The notes: generated by a model not told the origin, from the letters alone. Shown: positions 17,600-26,879, counted from the first letter of the stretch. The stretch: 64,000 bases of DNA from Robertkochia solimangrovi (GCF_007279655.1 NZ_QKWN01000008.1:62001-126000); one strand, 5' to 3'. Numbers and translations are program-made.

Positions 17600-18664
17600 T
17601 TATTCCTTAGTCTTTTGTTCCTTGTTGAAATAGACGAGGTAATAATACATCTGTCTTTCTTCATCCCATCCTTTTTCTACAAATTTCTCTGCAGATTCCG
17701 GGTTGATGAAATCCATTTTGATCTGAATGTTGGTGTCAAGTTCGATCACGTTCTTGATCTTCTTTCTCGCTTCCGTTACCGCTTTGTTCGCGATTGGGAA
17801 ATTGCTTACATCCTCGATGCTGTATTTACCTCCTTTTTCCGATTTGTAATGTTTGAATTCAGGGATCAGTTCCGGATTCTCGATCACCTCGTTGAGGAAA
17901 TTGGTCTCTTCAAAAGCATCGTTTTTAGCGAAGTGATTTACGGCTCTGTTCATGAACATAACCTCTTCTTTCTTATCTTCTGCAGGTAATACAACCTCTT
18001 TGGCAAAATCCTGGCAGAATTTCAGGTATTTCTTGGTGTAGAATGCCTCATCGGTAGTCGCTTCCACAGCCAGGAATTTCTCCAGCCAGTATTTAGTGTC
18101 ATAACGGTTACTGTCGATCGATAATAGTTTATAACCCTCTTCCTTCTGAGTGTTTAAGATCAGGCATCCTTTATCAAGCTTATTTACATTCACCCCCTGG
18201 CGAATGATGATCTCCAGATTGCTGTTGCTTTCCTCAAATTCCAGGAAATCATGTTTCAATTCCGATTTAAAGATACCGATGGCATCGGTCTTTTCGTTGT
18301 CGATGGAAACATCTGTAAAATGAGTCACATAAACCTCACCGCTTTTGATATGTGGATGTCCTGATTGTTCATACAGGTGAGAAGCGATACGCTTTGAATT
18401 CATGTGCGTTGTGGAAGGATCCGCAAAGATCTCAGATGCGATCTTGTACAACTCGTTATATTCCACAGCTACTTCATTGTGAAAATGCAGGTAGTTCTCT
18501 TCTTTCTCACGGAAGGGTTTAAAGAAATATTCCTTGAGAATCGCTGTGATTTCGTCATTTAGGTGATACGGAGCTTCAGAGTAGAAGGCAGGTTCACCTT
18601 TGCCCTTGTTACCGACCTTGTGGATCGATAAACTTTCAATTTGTGCAGCGTATAAATTGATCAT
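17600..18664 (-). CDS. Nucleoid-associated protein, YejK/NdpA (37-kDa) family
   Basis: The 354-residue soluble protein belongs to the NA37/YejK family, which is found with the nucleoid. Recognition is by the N-terminal IESLSIHKVGNKGKGE, the YVTHFTDV strand, the GIFKSELKHDFLEF block with a following KLDKGCLILN, and the C-terminal K-D-F-I-N-P style ending (MDFINPESAEKFVEKGW). The role in bacteria is poorly known; DNA binding is established for the E. coli member. It is transcribed in the same direction as the pRiA4b ORF-3-like gene 41 bases upstream, suggesting an operon. Confidence 0.88.
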   Translation of the reverse strand: MINLYAAQIESLSIHKVGNKGKGEPAFYSEAPYHLNDEITAILKEYFFKPFREKEENYLHFHNEVAVEYNELYKIASEIFADPSTTHMNSKRIASHLYEQSGHPHIKSGEVYVTHFTDVSIDNEKTDAIGIFKSELKHDFLEFEESNSNLEIIIRQGVNVNKLDKGCLILNTQKEEGYKLLSIDSNRYDTKYWLEKFLAVEATTDEAFYTKKYLKFCQDFAKEVVLPAEDKKEEVMFMNRAVNHFAKNDAFEETNFLNEVIENPELIPEFKHYKSEKGGKYSIEDVSNFPIANKAVTEARKKIKNVIELDTNIQIKMDFINPESAEKFVEKGWDEERQMYYYLVYFNKEQKTKE

Positions 18665-18705
18665 GTGTGTTGTAAATTATTAGGTAGTTGGATACAGTTT
18701 TAGGA

Positions 18706-19221
18706 TCAGTTCCAGTTCTCGTCAAACCCGAATTCATCATAGTCATCGACATCGAAATTGAAGTCTTCATCCTGATCTTCAAATCCTGGCAGGTCATCCC
18801 CTTCAAAATCCTTTTCCGGAGGACTGTCCGGGAGTTGTCCGTGTGCAAAGAGAAGGTCCGGATAAGTGACACCTGCTTCCTTTTCTGAAATGTCCGCAAG
18901 CTCCACAAAGAAGGTCCACATACTGAAGAAATCATATACATAAATCAGGTTTCGATTGTCTTCATTCATTTCACTTTCGATACTGGTTTCGGCCATTAGT
19001 CTGACCTCATTCCCTCCGTCACTCATATCGAATAGAGCGATCTCTTCTCCCTGTTGCCAGGTTTCGTCACTGACATAGAACGAAGCCATTTCACTTCCAT
19101 CAAAACCAAACGCCTGAGCGATGGTATTGTGGAGGTCTTCCAGTGATGCATTGCCTTCAATGGCGATGTCTCTGAACACATCTTCCTCTGCATCCAGTAT
19201 TATTCTGAATTTGTAAATCAT
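18706..19221 (-). CDS. Plasmid pRiA4b ORF-3-like protein
   Basis: From the ATG at 19221 the protein has 171 residues. It begins MIYKFRIILDAEEDVFRDIA and continues LEDLHNTIAQAFGFDGSEMA, the core of the pRiA4b ORF-3 (IS1096 TnpR-passenger-like) family. A FYVSDETWQQGEEI segment and an LIYVYDFFSMWTF strand follow, also family features. The last 40 residues are very acidic (runs of Asp, Glu, Phe). The open frame extends 10 codons upstream to a weaker start. Despite the family name there is no transposase or plasmid gene nearby, and members are common on flavobacterial chromosomes. Function unknown. Confidence 0.82.
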   Translation of the reverse strand: MIYKFRIILDAEEDVFRDIAIEGNASLEDLHNTIAQAFGFDGSEMASFYVSDETWQQGEEIALFDMSDGGNEVRLMAETSIESEMNEDNRNLIYVYDFFSMWTFFVELADISEKEAGVTYPDLLFAHGQLPDSPPEKDFEGDDLPGFEDQDEDFNFDVDDYDEFGFDENWN

Positions 19222-19272
19222 CCGGTAAATTATATGGCTACAAACATACAAAAATCACCCGAAATGAGGGCA

Positions 19273-20292
19273 TCATTTTGTAAAGCGATGCAGGGTAAAA
19301 ATCATCGCACTCAACAGGAAGAAAGCGACTACCTGATGGGTAACACCCAGCCATATCGGGATGGAAAGTAACAAGGTCATCACACCGATAAGAAACTGCA
19401 GGAGTACCAGGCCTAACAGGGCTCTTACACCATTATACTGGTCTCTTGTAAGTTCGAGTTTTCGGCTTTTAAAAAATATGATCCCGATGATCAGTACCAC
19501 GACATAAGCCATGGTTCGGTGAACGAACTGAACACCGCTTTTACCTTCCACAAAATTCTTCCAGACCGGTTCGAGTTCTGTATAGGCCGTAGGGTGAATG
19601 AATTTGCCTTCAGACATCATCGGCCAGAAGTTATGCACGAATCCGGCATCGAGTCCGGCCACAAAAGCACCCCAGATGATCTGGATCAGGAGAATTATCA
19701 ATCCGACCCTGATCAGATTTCGGAAGCCTTTGTCGATGACATGCGACTTGTTTTTATAGATGAGATCGAGTGCAACCCACAGGGTATAAGCAAAGGTCAG
19801 AAAGGCAGTGATGAGGTGAAGCGCCAGTCGATAATGACTTACATCCGGTCGGTCGATCAATCCGGATTTTACCATATACCAGCCGATAAATCCCTGGAGT
19901 CCGCCCATACAGAGAAGAACGATCGATTTTTTGATCGTGGGAACGCTTAATTGTTTTTTGATCAGGAAATAGAGGAATGGAATCATAAAAACCACACCGA
20001 TCATTCTGCCGATCAAACGGTGTAGCCATTCCCAGAAATAGATATCCTTAAAATCCTGTAATGTAAAATGCGTGTTCAGTTTCTGATATTCCGGAAATTG
20101 CTTGTAAAGGTCGAAAGCGGCCTCCCATTCGGATTCATTCATCGGAGGAAGCACTCCGCTGATCAATTTGTACTCTGAGATCGAAAGTCCGGAATGTGTT
20201 AGTCGGGTAATTCCCCCGATCACAACCATTCCGAAGATCAGGATACAACCTGATAATAACCAGTAAACGACGAATTTGTTGTCTTTTTTCAT
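19273..20292 (-). CDS. ctaA: Heme A synthase (COX15/CtaA)
   Basis: This inner-membrane enzyme oxidises the C8 methyl of heme O to the formyl of heme A, needed by aa3-type cytochrome oxidase. It has 339 residues and eight predicted helices. Conserved parts are the first-helix GGITRLTHSGLSI motif, the heme-ligand histidines in WEWLHRLIGR, in QFVHRTMAY and in GVTHQVVAF, and the gap of about 100 residues typical of the type 2 (COX15-like) layout with an N-terminal loop containing the PEYQKLN segment. It stands alone here; ctaB and the oxidase genes are not nearby. Confidence 0.94.
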   Translation of the reverse strand: MKKDNKFVVYWLLSGCILIFGMVVIGGITRLTHSGLSISEYKLISGVLPPMNESEWEAAFDLYKQFPEYQKLNTHFTLQDFKDIYFWEWLHRLIGRMIGVVFMIPFLYFLIKKQLSVPTIKKSIVLLCMGGLQGFIGWYMVKSGLIDRPDVSHYRLALHLITAFLTFAYTLWVALDLIYKNKSHVIDKGFRNLIRVGLIILLIQIIWGAFVAGLDAGFVHNFWPMMSEGKFIHPTAYTELEPVWKNFVEGKSGVQFVHRTMAYVVVLIIGIIFFKSRKLELTRDQYNGVRALLGLVLLQFLIGVMTLLLSIPIWLGVTHQVVAFFLLSAMIFTLHRFTK

Positions 20293-20364
20293 AGCATTTA
20301 TAGGATTAATCCAAGGATTCTGAAGTTTAGTTTTGCCATTGGTATGGGTTGGTCATCATCTTTA

Positions 20365-21792
20365 TTATTCGCTCTTTTCAGGGATGGTAAGTCCGAGTTT
20401 TTTGGCTCTTTCCATCATGAACTGATACGCCGACTCATAATCATTGGAGATATCACCTTCCAGAATCGCTTCTTTGATGGCATCCTTTAGAATTCCAACT
20501 TCCCGGGAAGGTTTAAGATTAAAGATCTGCATGATCTCTTCACCATCGATCGGTGGCTGGAAATTCCGTACATGATCTCTTTCTTCGACCTCTGCGAGCT
20601 TATTGCGAACTACTTTAAAATTGTTGTGGTATTTTTTATAGCGACGTGGATTTTTAGTGGTGATATCCGCTTCACACAGGGTCATCAAGTCTTCTATGTC
20701 ATCTCCGGCATCAAAGATCAGGCGTCTTACGGCAGAATCGGTAACGATGTCCATGGAAAGTACGATAGGTCTTGAGCTCATCATCACCATCTTCTGTACG
20801 TATTTCATCTTCTCATTAAGTGGGAGACGTAAACGTTTAAACATACGAAAGACCATTTTGGAGCCTACGAATTCATGCCCGTGAAAGGTCCAGCCGATCT
20901 TTTTATCAAATCGCTTCGTCGGTGCTTTTCCGATATCGTGAAGCAGTGCTGCCCAACGAAGCCAAAGATTGTCGGTATTTTCTGAAATGTTATCCACTAC
21001 TTCCAGAGTATGCCAGAAATTGTCTTTGTGGCGCTGACCTTCTTTCTCTTCAATACCTTGTAAAGCGGTTAGTTCAGGCATGATGATATGCAAAAGTCCG
21101 GTCTTGAATAAATGTGTGAATCCAACCGAGGGTTTCGTGCTCAGCAGAATCTTGTGGAGCTCATCCACGATGCGTTCACTGGAAATGATCTTGATTCGAT
21201 CTTTATTGCGTTCAATTGCCGAAAGTGATTCCGGATGAATCTCAAAGTTTAGCTGACTTGCAAACCTTATGGCACGCATCATGCGCAAAGGGTCGTCGGA
21301 ATAGGTGATATCCGGATCCAGCGGAGTTCGGATAATACCATTATTCAGGTCCTCCATCCCGTTAAAGGGGTCCAGAAGAGCGCCGAAGTTCTCTTTACTC
21401 AGTGAAAGTGCAAGGGCATTGATGGTGAAATCTCTGCGATTCTGATCATCCTCCAGCGTGCCATCTTCCACTAAAGGTTTCCGGCTATCAGATCGATAGC
21501 TTTCCTTTCTGGCACCTACGAACTCTACTTCTGTGTCTTCATTCTTGATCATGGCGGTACCATAATTCTTAAAGACAGAGATCTTGGTGGGCTTCTCCAT
21601 CGAGTCTGCCACTTGTCTCGCCAGTTCGATGCCGCTTCCAACGGCAACAATATCGATATCTTTAGGGGTGTTACGTTTTAAAAAGTAATCTCTGACAAAG
21701 CCTCCGATTACGTAGGATTCCACACCAATCTGGTCCGCTGCATTTGAAATTAGCGTAAAAACAGGATCTTGTATCGCTTCTTTATAATTCAT
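20365..21792 (-). CDS. cca: CCA-adding tRNA nucleotidyltransferase / polyA polymerase family, with HD domain
   Basis: This class II nucleotidyltransferase adds or repairs the CCA end of tRNA. It has 475 residues. The catalytic head (20-150) has VIGGFVRDYFLKR and DIDIV, with the third carboxylate in EFVGARKESY, and then RRDFTINAL. The neck has LRMMRAIRFASQL and ERI-type helices. The C-terminal half carries an HD phosphohydrolase domain (RHKDNFWHTLEVVDNI, then LLHDIGK), which in some members gives 2',3'-cyclic phosphodiesterase and phosphatase activity. Next gene upstream is tsaC, also acting on tRNA, 64 bases away in the same direction. Confidence 0.94.
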   Translation of the reverse strand: MNYKEAIQDPVFTLISNAADQIGVESYVIGGFVRDYFLKRNTPKDIDIVAVGSGIELARQVADSMEKPTKISVFKNYGTAMIKNEDTEVEFVGARKESYRSDSRKPLVEDGTLEDDQNRRDFTINALALSLSKENFGALLDPFNGMEDLNNGIIRTPLDPDITYSDDPLRMMRAIRFASQLNFEIHPESLSAIERNKDRIKIISSERIVDELHKILLSTKPSVGFTHLFKTGLLHIIMPELTALQGIEEKEGQRHKDNFWHTLEVVDNISENTDNLWLRWAALLHDIGKAPTKRFDKKIGWTFHGHEFVGSKMVFRMFKRLRLPLNEKMKYVQKMVMMSSRPIVLSMDIVTDSAVRRLIFDAGDDIEDLMTLCEADITTKNPRRYKKYHNNFKVVRNKLAEVEERDHVRNFQPPIDGEEIMQIFNLKPSREVGILKDAIKEAILEGDISNDYESAYQFMMERAKKLGLTIPEKSE

Positions 21793-21856
21793 TCCATGAA
21801 ATTCCTTTCGGTTTTCCCCCGTATTCGTCTGGTCGGACCGGTCTTTCCGGATCGTT

Positions 21857-22423
21857 TTACTTTCGTATGATCCTGACCTCTCCGTTATTTGACAGTTTAA
21901 TGATACTTGAAGGAGAAGGGTTTTTTTTATCGCGGTGCAAATTTACTATATAGTCGACACCTTTTAAAATTTCCCCGCTTATTTCTGAGTATGAATGTGG
22001 TGTTGGTGCTCCGCTGATGTTTGCTGAAGTGGAGACTAACGGTCTTTTCAGCTGTCGTATCAATTTCTGACAAAAAGGATCGGAAGCAACCCGAATCGCT
22101 ATGGTGTCGTCCTCTCCGATAAGGTTGGGGGCCAGGTTTAATGGCCTGTCATAGATGATGGTGGTGGGTTTGTTTGCTAATTCTATGATGTCATAGGCGG
22201 CATCAGGGACTTCATAAACATACTTCTCCAGCATTCTTAAATCTGAGACCAGACAGATCAAGGCTTTACTGTCGTCTCTTTGCTTGAGATCATAAACTTT
22301 TTTAACAGCCTCTGGGTTCGTTGCATCGCATCCGATTCCCCAGACCGTATCGGTTGGATAGAGGATGAGGGCACCGGAATTCACGGTTTTCAGGCAGTTC
22401 TCGATTTCAGTATTCATTTCCAT
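21857..22423 (-). CDS. tsaC: L-threonylcarbamoyladenylate synthase (TsaC/Sua5 family)
   Basis: It makes threonylcarbamoyl-AMP from threonine, bicarbonate and ATP, the precursor of t6A37 in ANN-decoding tRNAs. It has 188 residues, the short TsaC form without the Sua5 C-terminal domain. The YrdC fold is recognised from YPTDTVWGIGCDATN (19-35), K-R-x-x-S/D-K-A-L in LKQRDDSKALICLVSD, the PTTIIYDR strand, and the SANISGAPTP loop. Two nearby ATGs (22423 and 22417) are equally possible starts. It is followed by cca. Confidence 0.92.
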   Translation of the reverse strand: MEMNTEIENCLKTVNSGALILYPTDTVWGIGCDATNPEAVKKVYDLKQRDDSKALICLVSDLRMLEKYVYEVPDAAYDIIELANKPTTIIYDRPLNLAPNLIGEDDTIAIRVASDPFCQKLIRQLKRPLVSTSANISGAPTPHSYSEISGEILKGVDYIVNLHRDKKNPSPSSIIKLSNNGEVRIIRK

Positions 22424-22518
22424 AGATTCAGAAGATCAGATCTGTTTGCCGCAAAATTACGGTTTATTTCTCTGCAATATTCAAAAACACCGAAGCCTGT
22501 TCTAAATACCGATAATCC

Positions 22519-23622
22519 TCAGAATTCCTCGGTCTTGGAATTTTCTTCGGGTACCTGATCTTTTAATTCCCTGAGATACCCGGATAGTTTGCTATGAAAG
22601 AGTTCCGGTACAAAATGATCGTATAATTGGCGGCTGTGCTTCTTAAGGTCAGCAGTTTTTTGTCCTTCAAATAATTCCGGATGATATTCCTTCAGGTGCA
22701 CGCTTTGATTCATGTGGTCTTCAAAAAGGCTCCATTCTTCTTTAGGTATCCACGGACTAAAGATGGAGAACGTGGGCACATTTAAAGCTTTAGCCATATT
22801 GACTGCTCCTCCTTCATTACCGATAAGTGCCTTACAGTTGCTTAATAATGCGAGGAACTTGCGTAAGGAAGGAGCGAAAAGTTCAGGCCTCAGCTTTTGA
22901 AGCGTTTTCGGGTGACAACGGTTGAGAATGTTTTCGACTTCCTCTTTTTGGGAAGGAATGTAGTTCAGCAATAAGACGGCCTCACTTTCATCCGCAAGGA
23001 TATCGAGTAGTTGTGCCATATAGAGTGGTGGATAATTCTTTTTAGGCCCGCTTCCGAGGATTCCAATCATGATCAGTTGCTGGTCGTCGATGCCATGTTC
23101 CGTAAGATAAGCAGCAGCCCAGTCTTTTTCTTCCTGACTCAGGTAGATTTGTGGTCGGACATGATAAGTGTTCAGTGGTTTTTCCGGAAAAAGTGGCTCC
23201 AGTAAGCGGAGCCGGTGTTCGATGGTCAGTGCTTCCCCTGTAATTGATTTTGGATGTCTTTTAATCGTATTCGTATACAGGAAAGAACTATACCATTTGT
23301 GATAGGCGATTTTTTTTGAAGCATCGCATAACAGGGTGATGAGGTTGGTCTCTAATTTCCCGTAAACATCGATAATCACATCATATTGAGTTTTATTGAG
23401 CTTACGTATGTAGGAGATCAATGCTTTTTTATTCTTACGAAGTGCTGCATCGAACAAAAGGAGGTTATCTATATAAGGATTATGCTGCGCTACTGCAACC
23501 GTATGAGTATGGATCATATAGTCTATTTGGGCGTCCGGAAGTTGTGCTTTTATGTTGTGGCACAGAATAGTGCTGGTGAGCACATCACCGATCATTTTTT
23601 GTTGCAGAATAAGGACCTTCAA
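22519..23622 (-). CDS. Glycosyltransferase family 9 (heptosyltransferase-like)
   Basis: Members transfer ADP-heptose or related sugars to the LPS core at the inner face of the membrane. This protein has 367 residues in two Rossmann-like domains: an N-terminal KVLILQQKMIGDVLTSTI acceptor domain, and a C-terminal donor domain with GSGPKKNYPP and LIGNEGGAVNMAKALNVPT, which corresponds to the GxDTGxxHxAAA-type motif of the family with Glu-Gly in place of Asp-Thr. The start is TTG at 23622, giving the normal family beginning. It is divergent from a sugar epimerase, and a GT2 lies beyond, so the region serves surface polysaccharide or core synthesis. Confidence 0.9.
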   Translation of the reverse strand: MKVLILQQKMIGDVLTSTILCHNIKAQLPDAQIDYMIHTHTVAVAQHNPYIDNLLLFDAALRKNKKALISYIRKLNKTQYDVIIDVYGKLETNLITLLCDASKKIAYHKWYSSFLYTNTIKRHPKSITGEALTIEHRLRLLEPLFPEKPLNTYHVRPQIYLSQEEKDWAAAYLTEHGIDDQQLIMIGILGSGPKKNYPPLYMAQLLDILADESEAVLLLNYIPSQKEEVENILNRCHPKTLQKLRPELFAPSLRKFLALLSNCKALIGNEGGAVNMAKALNVPTFSIFSPWIPKEEWSLFEDHMNQSVHLKEYHPELFEGQKTADLKKHSRQLYDHFVPELFHSKLSGYLRELKDQVPEENSKTEEF

Positions 23623-23687
23623 AGCTTTTGAATTTTAAATGCAAATTAAATAATCTTTCTGAAGCTGGGAGTTTAAATCATAAATTC

Positions 23688-23695
23688 TATTTTTG
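23688..23695 (+). promoter_or_regulatory. -7 promoter element of the epimerase gene
   Basis: TATTTTTG exactly matches TAnnTTTG, 26 bases before the ATG at 23722. There is no clear TTG about 20 bases upstream. Confidence 0.5.
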
Positions 23696-23721
23696 TTTGG
23701 TAATCCAAGAAAATAGAAAGG

Positions 23722-24663
23722 ATGAGGATATTGATCACCGGTGCTGCTGGCTTTATAGGTTCCCACACCGCTGCTTATTTTGCAGAACAAGGACATGATG
23801 TTATAGGACTGGACAGTTTTTCAGATTATTATGATCCTGCATTAAAGCGTCTGAATCAGGAGGATATAGAGAAGGCCGGAGTACGATTTGTGGAGATCGA
23901 CCTGAATGATGATCTGGGATCGCACTTACCCGGAGATATTGATTATATCTTTCATTTTGCGGCACAACCGGGAATTTCTGCAACAACACCTTTGGAGGAT
24001 TACGTGAATAATAATATCTATGCTACTCAGAATTTTTTGGATTGGGCGAAAGAATATAGTCCGGATCTGAAACTTTTTGTGAATATCGCCACTTCTTCGA
24101 TCTATGGAAAAGAGGCTACACTTCCGGAAACCGCTGTTCCCACACCGATCTCTTATTATGGAACTACTAAACTCGCTGCAGAGCAGCTTGTGTTAGGGGA
24201 GCATCGTACCGGAAAGATCAAAGCGTGTTCTCTCCGATTATATTCGGTTTACGGTCCCCGCGAACGTCCTGAGAAATTGTATACAAAACTGATCAAGAGT
24301 ATTATTGAGGATACGGAGTTTCCGTTATTTGAAGGTAGTGAAAAACACTCCAGAAGTTTTACCTATGTAGGAGATATCGTTAAAGGTATGGCTGCGGTTA
24401 TCGGGAAGGAAGAAGTGCTGGGAGGAGAGATCGTAAATATCGGTTCCGATAAAGAATATACGACTAAAGAAGGTATCGAGCTTATCGAGAAAATCATCGG
24501 TAAGCCGGCAAAGATCAAAAGAACACCTCCGCGTCCGGGCGATCAGCTTCGCACTACTGCTTTGATCGATAAAGCGAGAAAATTACTGGGTTATGAACCT
24601 GAAACCGAATTCGAAGAAGGACTGAAAGCGCAGGTAGAATGGTATAAACAGAAGTTCTGCTAA
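23722..24663 (+). CDS. Nucleotide-sugar epimerase, extended short-chain dehydrogenase family
   Basis: This 313-residue NAD-dependent enzyme probably inverts C4 of a UDP-sugar; UDP-glucuronate or UDP-glucose are the likeliest substrates. The N-terminus has TGAAGFIGSH, an LDSFSDYYDPALK stretch like UDP-glucuronate 4-epimerases, the HFAAQPGI strand, the catalytic S-S-I-Y-G and Y-Y-G-T-T-K (YxxxK), and RLYSVYGPRERPEK plus a late PPRPGDQLRT, which contacts the sugar nucleotide. Its 3' end overlaps the opposite-strand GT2 gene by 4 bases. Exact substrate cannot be told from sequence. Confidence 0.88.
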   Translation: MRILITGAAGFIGSHTAAYFAEQGHDVIGLDSFSDYYDPALKRLNQEDIEKAGVRFVEIDLNDDLGSHLPGDIDYIFHFAAQPGISATTPLEDYVNNNIYATQNFLDWAKEYSPDLKLFVNIATSSIYGKEATLPETAVPTPISYYGTTKLAAEQLVLGEHRTGKIKACSLRLYSVYGPRERPEKLYTKLIKSIIEDTEFPLFEGSEKHSRSFTYVGDIVKGMAAVIGKEEVLGGEIVNIGSDKEYTTKEGIELIEKIIGKPAKIKRTPPRPGDQLRTTALIDKARKLLGYEPETEFEEGLKAQVEWYKQKFC

Positions 24664-25424
24664 GATCTTTGTTCAATTTTCTTTAATTCTTTGAATCGTT
24701 CATGTACACCGAGCGCATTCAGATAACAGATGGTCATTCCTTTTTTGCCATCCAGAATGCCTAATCGAAGTATGTAATGATGAAAGAACCTCCAAAACGG
24801 TTTGAGGGTTTGGGCGAACCAGTTCCATTTTTTGCCTTTTTCGAAGGATTCACGGGCTTTTAATCTTCCGTAACTGATCATTTTTCCCTTGTAATCTTCG
24901 TAGTCCTTAAAACTGTAATGGATTAATTTTTCCCGAAGCTTACCTTCTGTTCCGTCAACTTCCAGCGTTTCATGTACGATGCGTGTATCGGTGAATTTAC
25001 AACGACTTTTGCGGAAGAGGCGATGTACCTTATCGGTCTGCCATCCACTGAAGTGAAGTCGTTCGTTTTTATACATGAACAGGCGGTAGTTCCAGTAGGC
25101 TTCCAGGGCTTCCGGGTTGTTGATGGTAGCGATGATCTCTTCCTGAAGCGGAGGGGTGATTCTTTCATCGGCATCGATAAAATAGATCCAGTCATGCTTT
25201 GCAAGGCTTAGTGCATAGGATTTCTGTTCCGTAAAATTACGAAAGGGATGTTGTACCGATTTTACATCCGGATCCTTTTCCAGCCATTCCCAGGTACCAT
25301 CGGTACTGTAGGAATCAACTACAATGATTTCATCTGCGAATCGGATACTGTCGATACAATCTTTGATATAGCCGATCTCATTGTAGGTGATGATCACAGC
25401 TGATAATTTGTTGTTTTGGGCCAA
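24660..25424 (-). CDS. Glycosyltransferase family 2 (WaaE/KdtX-like)
   Basis: A 254-residue inverting GT-A enzyme. It begins with SAVIITYNEIGYIKDCIDS, then ADEIIVVDSYSTDGT, and has the metal-binding DxD in YFIDADERI. The C-terminal part (HRLFRKSRCKFTD, HETLEVDG, IHYSFKDYEDY) is that of LPS-core beta-glucosyltransferases of the WaaE/KdtX group. The start codon is TTG at 25424; no ATG is available before the first beta strand. Likely acts on LPS core or another lipid-linked glycan in the cytoplasm. Convergent with the epimerase, with a 4-base overlap. Confidence 0.9.
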   Translation of the reverse strand: MAQNNKLSAVIITYNEIGYIKDCIDSIRFADEIIVVDSYSTDGTWEWLEKDPDVKSVQHPFRNFTEQKSYALSLAKHDWIYFIDADERITPPLQEEIIATINNPEALEAYWNYRLFMYKNERLHFSGWQTDKVHRLFRKSRCKFTDTRIVHETLEVDGTEGKLREKLIHYSFKDYEDYKGKMISYGRLKARESFEKGKKWNWFAQTLKPFWRFFHHYILRLGILDGKKGMTICYLNALGVHERFKELKKIEQRS

Positions 25425-25461
25425 GCTTTTAGATTTTTGGCAAATATAGGGGTATAAATGT

Positions 25462-25530
25462 AAAAAGCTGCTTCCGTCAGCAGGGAGGTCTGCACAAAGC
25501 AGACTCTGACCTGTCGGAAACAGCTTTATA
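25462..25530 (-). terminator. Large hairpin terminator downstream of dapD
   Basis: Outer stem AAAGCTG/CAGCTTT with TTCCG/CGGAA, inner stem GTCTGC/GCAGAC around ACAAA. On the minus strand the structure ends in CAGCTTTTTACATTT. It starts about 20 bases after the dapD stop. Confidence 0.8.
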
Positions 25531-25548
25531 AAATTCTTTGTTGAACGA

Positions 25549-26364
25549 CTATACGGCTACGTCATATTCGCGCAGGGCGTCATTCAGTGAAGTTTTCTTA
25601 TTGGTACTTTCCTTACGCTTACCGATGATCAGTGCACAAGGGACATTATAGGTTCCTGCAGAGAATTCTTTGGCATAACTTCCCGGAATTACTACCGAAC
25701 GAGCCGGTACATATCCCTTCATTTCCACAGGTTCGTCACCGGTAACATCGATGATTTTGGTAGAAGCGGTCAGTACTACATTGGCACCCAGTACAGCTTC
25801 TTTTTCCACACGTACTCCTTCTACTACGATACAACGTGAACCGATAAAGGCATTATCTTCGATGATTACAGGGGCAGCCTGAAGCGGTTCAAGCACGCCT
25901 CCGATACCTACACCACCACTGAGGTGAACATTCTTTCCGATCTGAGCACAACTTCCAACGGTTGCCCAGGTGTCTACCATGGTACCTTCGTCAACATAAG
26001 CACCGATATTCACATAACTCGGCATCAGGATCGTTCCGGCAGAAATATAAGCACCATGTCTGGCAACCGCATGAGGAACTACACGAATTCCTTTTTCTGC
26101 ATAATTTCTCTTTAATGGAATCTTATCGTGGAATTCAAGAGGTCCTGCCTCGATGGTTTCCATTTTCTGGATAGGGAAATACAGGACAACCGCCTTTTTA
26201 ACCCATTCGTTCACTTGCCATCCGTTTTCGGTTGGTTCAGCAACTCTAAGTTCTCCTGCATCTAGAAGAGCAACTACTTTACGGATTGTATCTATGGTTT
26301 GCTGTTCTTTCAATAATTCCCGGTTTTCCCAGGCATTCTCTATAACAGAGCGTAATTCTTCCAT
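25549..26364 (-). CDS. dapD: 2,3,4,5-tetrahydropyridine-2,6-dicarboxylate N-succinyltransferase
   Basis: DapD transfers succinyl from succinyl-CoA in the diaminopimelate/lysine pathway. From the ATG at 26364 it has 271 residues, the family length; the upstream 14 codons to 26406 are rejected because a promoter (TATATTTG) lies there. The C-terminal two thirds form a left-handed parallel beta-helix of hexapeptide repeats (ISAGTILMPSYVNIGAYVD, GTMVDTWATVGSCAQIG, VHLSGGVGIGGV). Lengths and the GSRCIVVEGV segment fit DapD. Together with lysA this shows the succinylase branch of lysine synthesis. Divergent from ruvX. Confidence 0.96.
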   Translation of the reverse strand: MEELRSVIENAWENRELLKEQQTIDTIRKVVALLDAGELRVAEPTENGWQVNEWVKKAVVLYFPIQKMETIEAGPLEFHDKIPLKRNYAEKGIRVVPHAVARHGAYISAGTILMPSYVNIGAYVDEGTMVDTWATVGSCAQIGKNVHLSGGVGIGGVLEPLQAAPVIIEDNAFIGSRCIVVEGVRVEKEAVLGANVVLTASTKIIDVTGDEPVEMKGYVPARSVVIPGSYAKEFSAGTYNVPCALIIGKRKESTNKKTSLNDALREYDVAV

Positions 26365-26383
26365 GCTATGATAAATTTTTTTG

Positions 26384-26416
26384 CAAATATACGCCCTTAC
26401 CATCAAATTCTCTCAA
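26384..26416 (-). promoter_or_regulatory. Promoter of dapD
   Basis: On the minus strand TTG (26416-26414), 22 bases, TATATTTG (26391-26384), an exact TAnnTTTG. The start codon at 26364 lies 20 bases downstream. Confidence 0.6.
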
Positions 26417-26465
26417 GGTTTTACAGGTGTAACATTTATGACGTATTTTTACTAAAAATTCAATT

Positions 26466-26879
26466 ATGAGTAGGATTCTTGCCATTGATTTTGGGGAAAA
26501 GCGTTGCGGAATAGCCGTTACCGATGAGTTGCAGATCATAGCCTCAGGGCTTACGACGGTTGCAACCGGTGAATTATTGGATTTTCTGAAAAAATATACA
26601 TCGGAGGAGAAGGTGGAGACGATCGTGGTTGGAGCTCCCAAGAGACTGAATAACGTAGCTTCTGATGTGGAGCAGGTCATAGGAGAATTCATAAAAAAAA
26701 TAAAAAATGTAATCCCTGGCATAACAATTGAACGTATGGATGAAAGGTTCACGTCTAAGATCGCTTTTCAAAGTATGATCGATAGTGGTCTAAAAAAGAA
26801 GAAGCGAAGGGATAAAGCATTGCTCGATGAGGTGAGTGCAACCGTGATTTTACAGTCGTTCATGGCCGCCAAACTTTAA
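26466..26879 (+). CDS. ruvX: Putative Holliday junction resolvase / pre-16S rRNA nuclease YqgF
   Basis: The 137-residue RNase H-fold nuclease processes the 5' end of 16S rRNA in E. coli (YqgF) and was also proposed to resolve Holliday junctions. The acidic active site is seen in AIDFGEKRCGIAVTD (Asp7), in the TIVVGAPKRLNN loop, in ERMDERFTSKIA, and the final acidic residue in KALLDEVSAT. Family members usually carry VGLP where this protein has VGAP. Full length. The dapD-ruvX-def neighbourhood is often kept in flavobacteria. Confidence 0.93.
   Translation: MSRILAIDFGEKRCGIAVTDELQIIASGLTTVATGELLDFLKKYTSEEKVETIVVGAPKRLNNVASDVEQVIGEFIKKIKNVIPGITIERMDERFTSKIAFQSMIDSGLKKKKRRDKALLDEVSATVILQSFMAAKL

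Noticed and set aside
18706-19221. Mobile-element remnant suggested by the pRiA4b ORF-3 family name
   Set aside because: No transposase, inverted repeat or integrase is nearby, and such proteins are normal chromosomal genes in flavobacteria.
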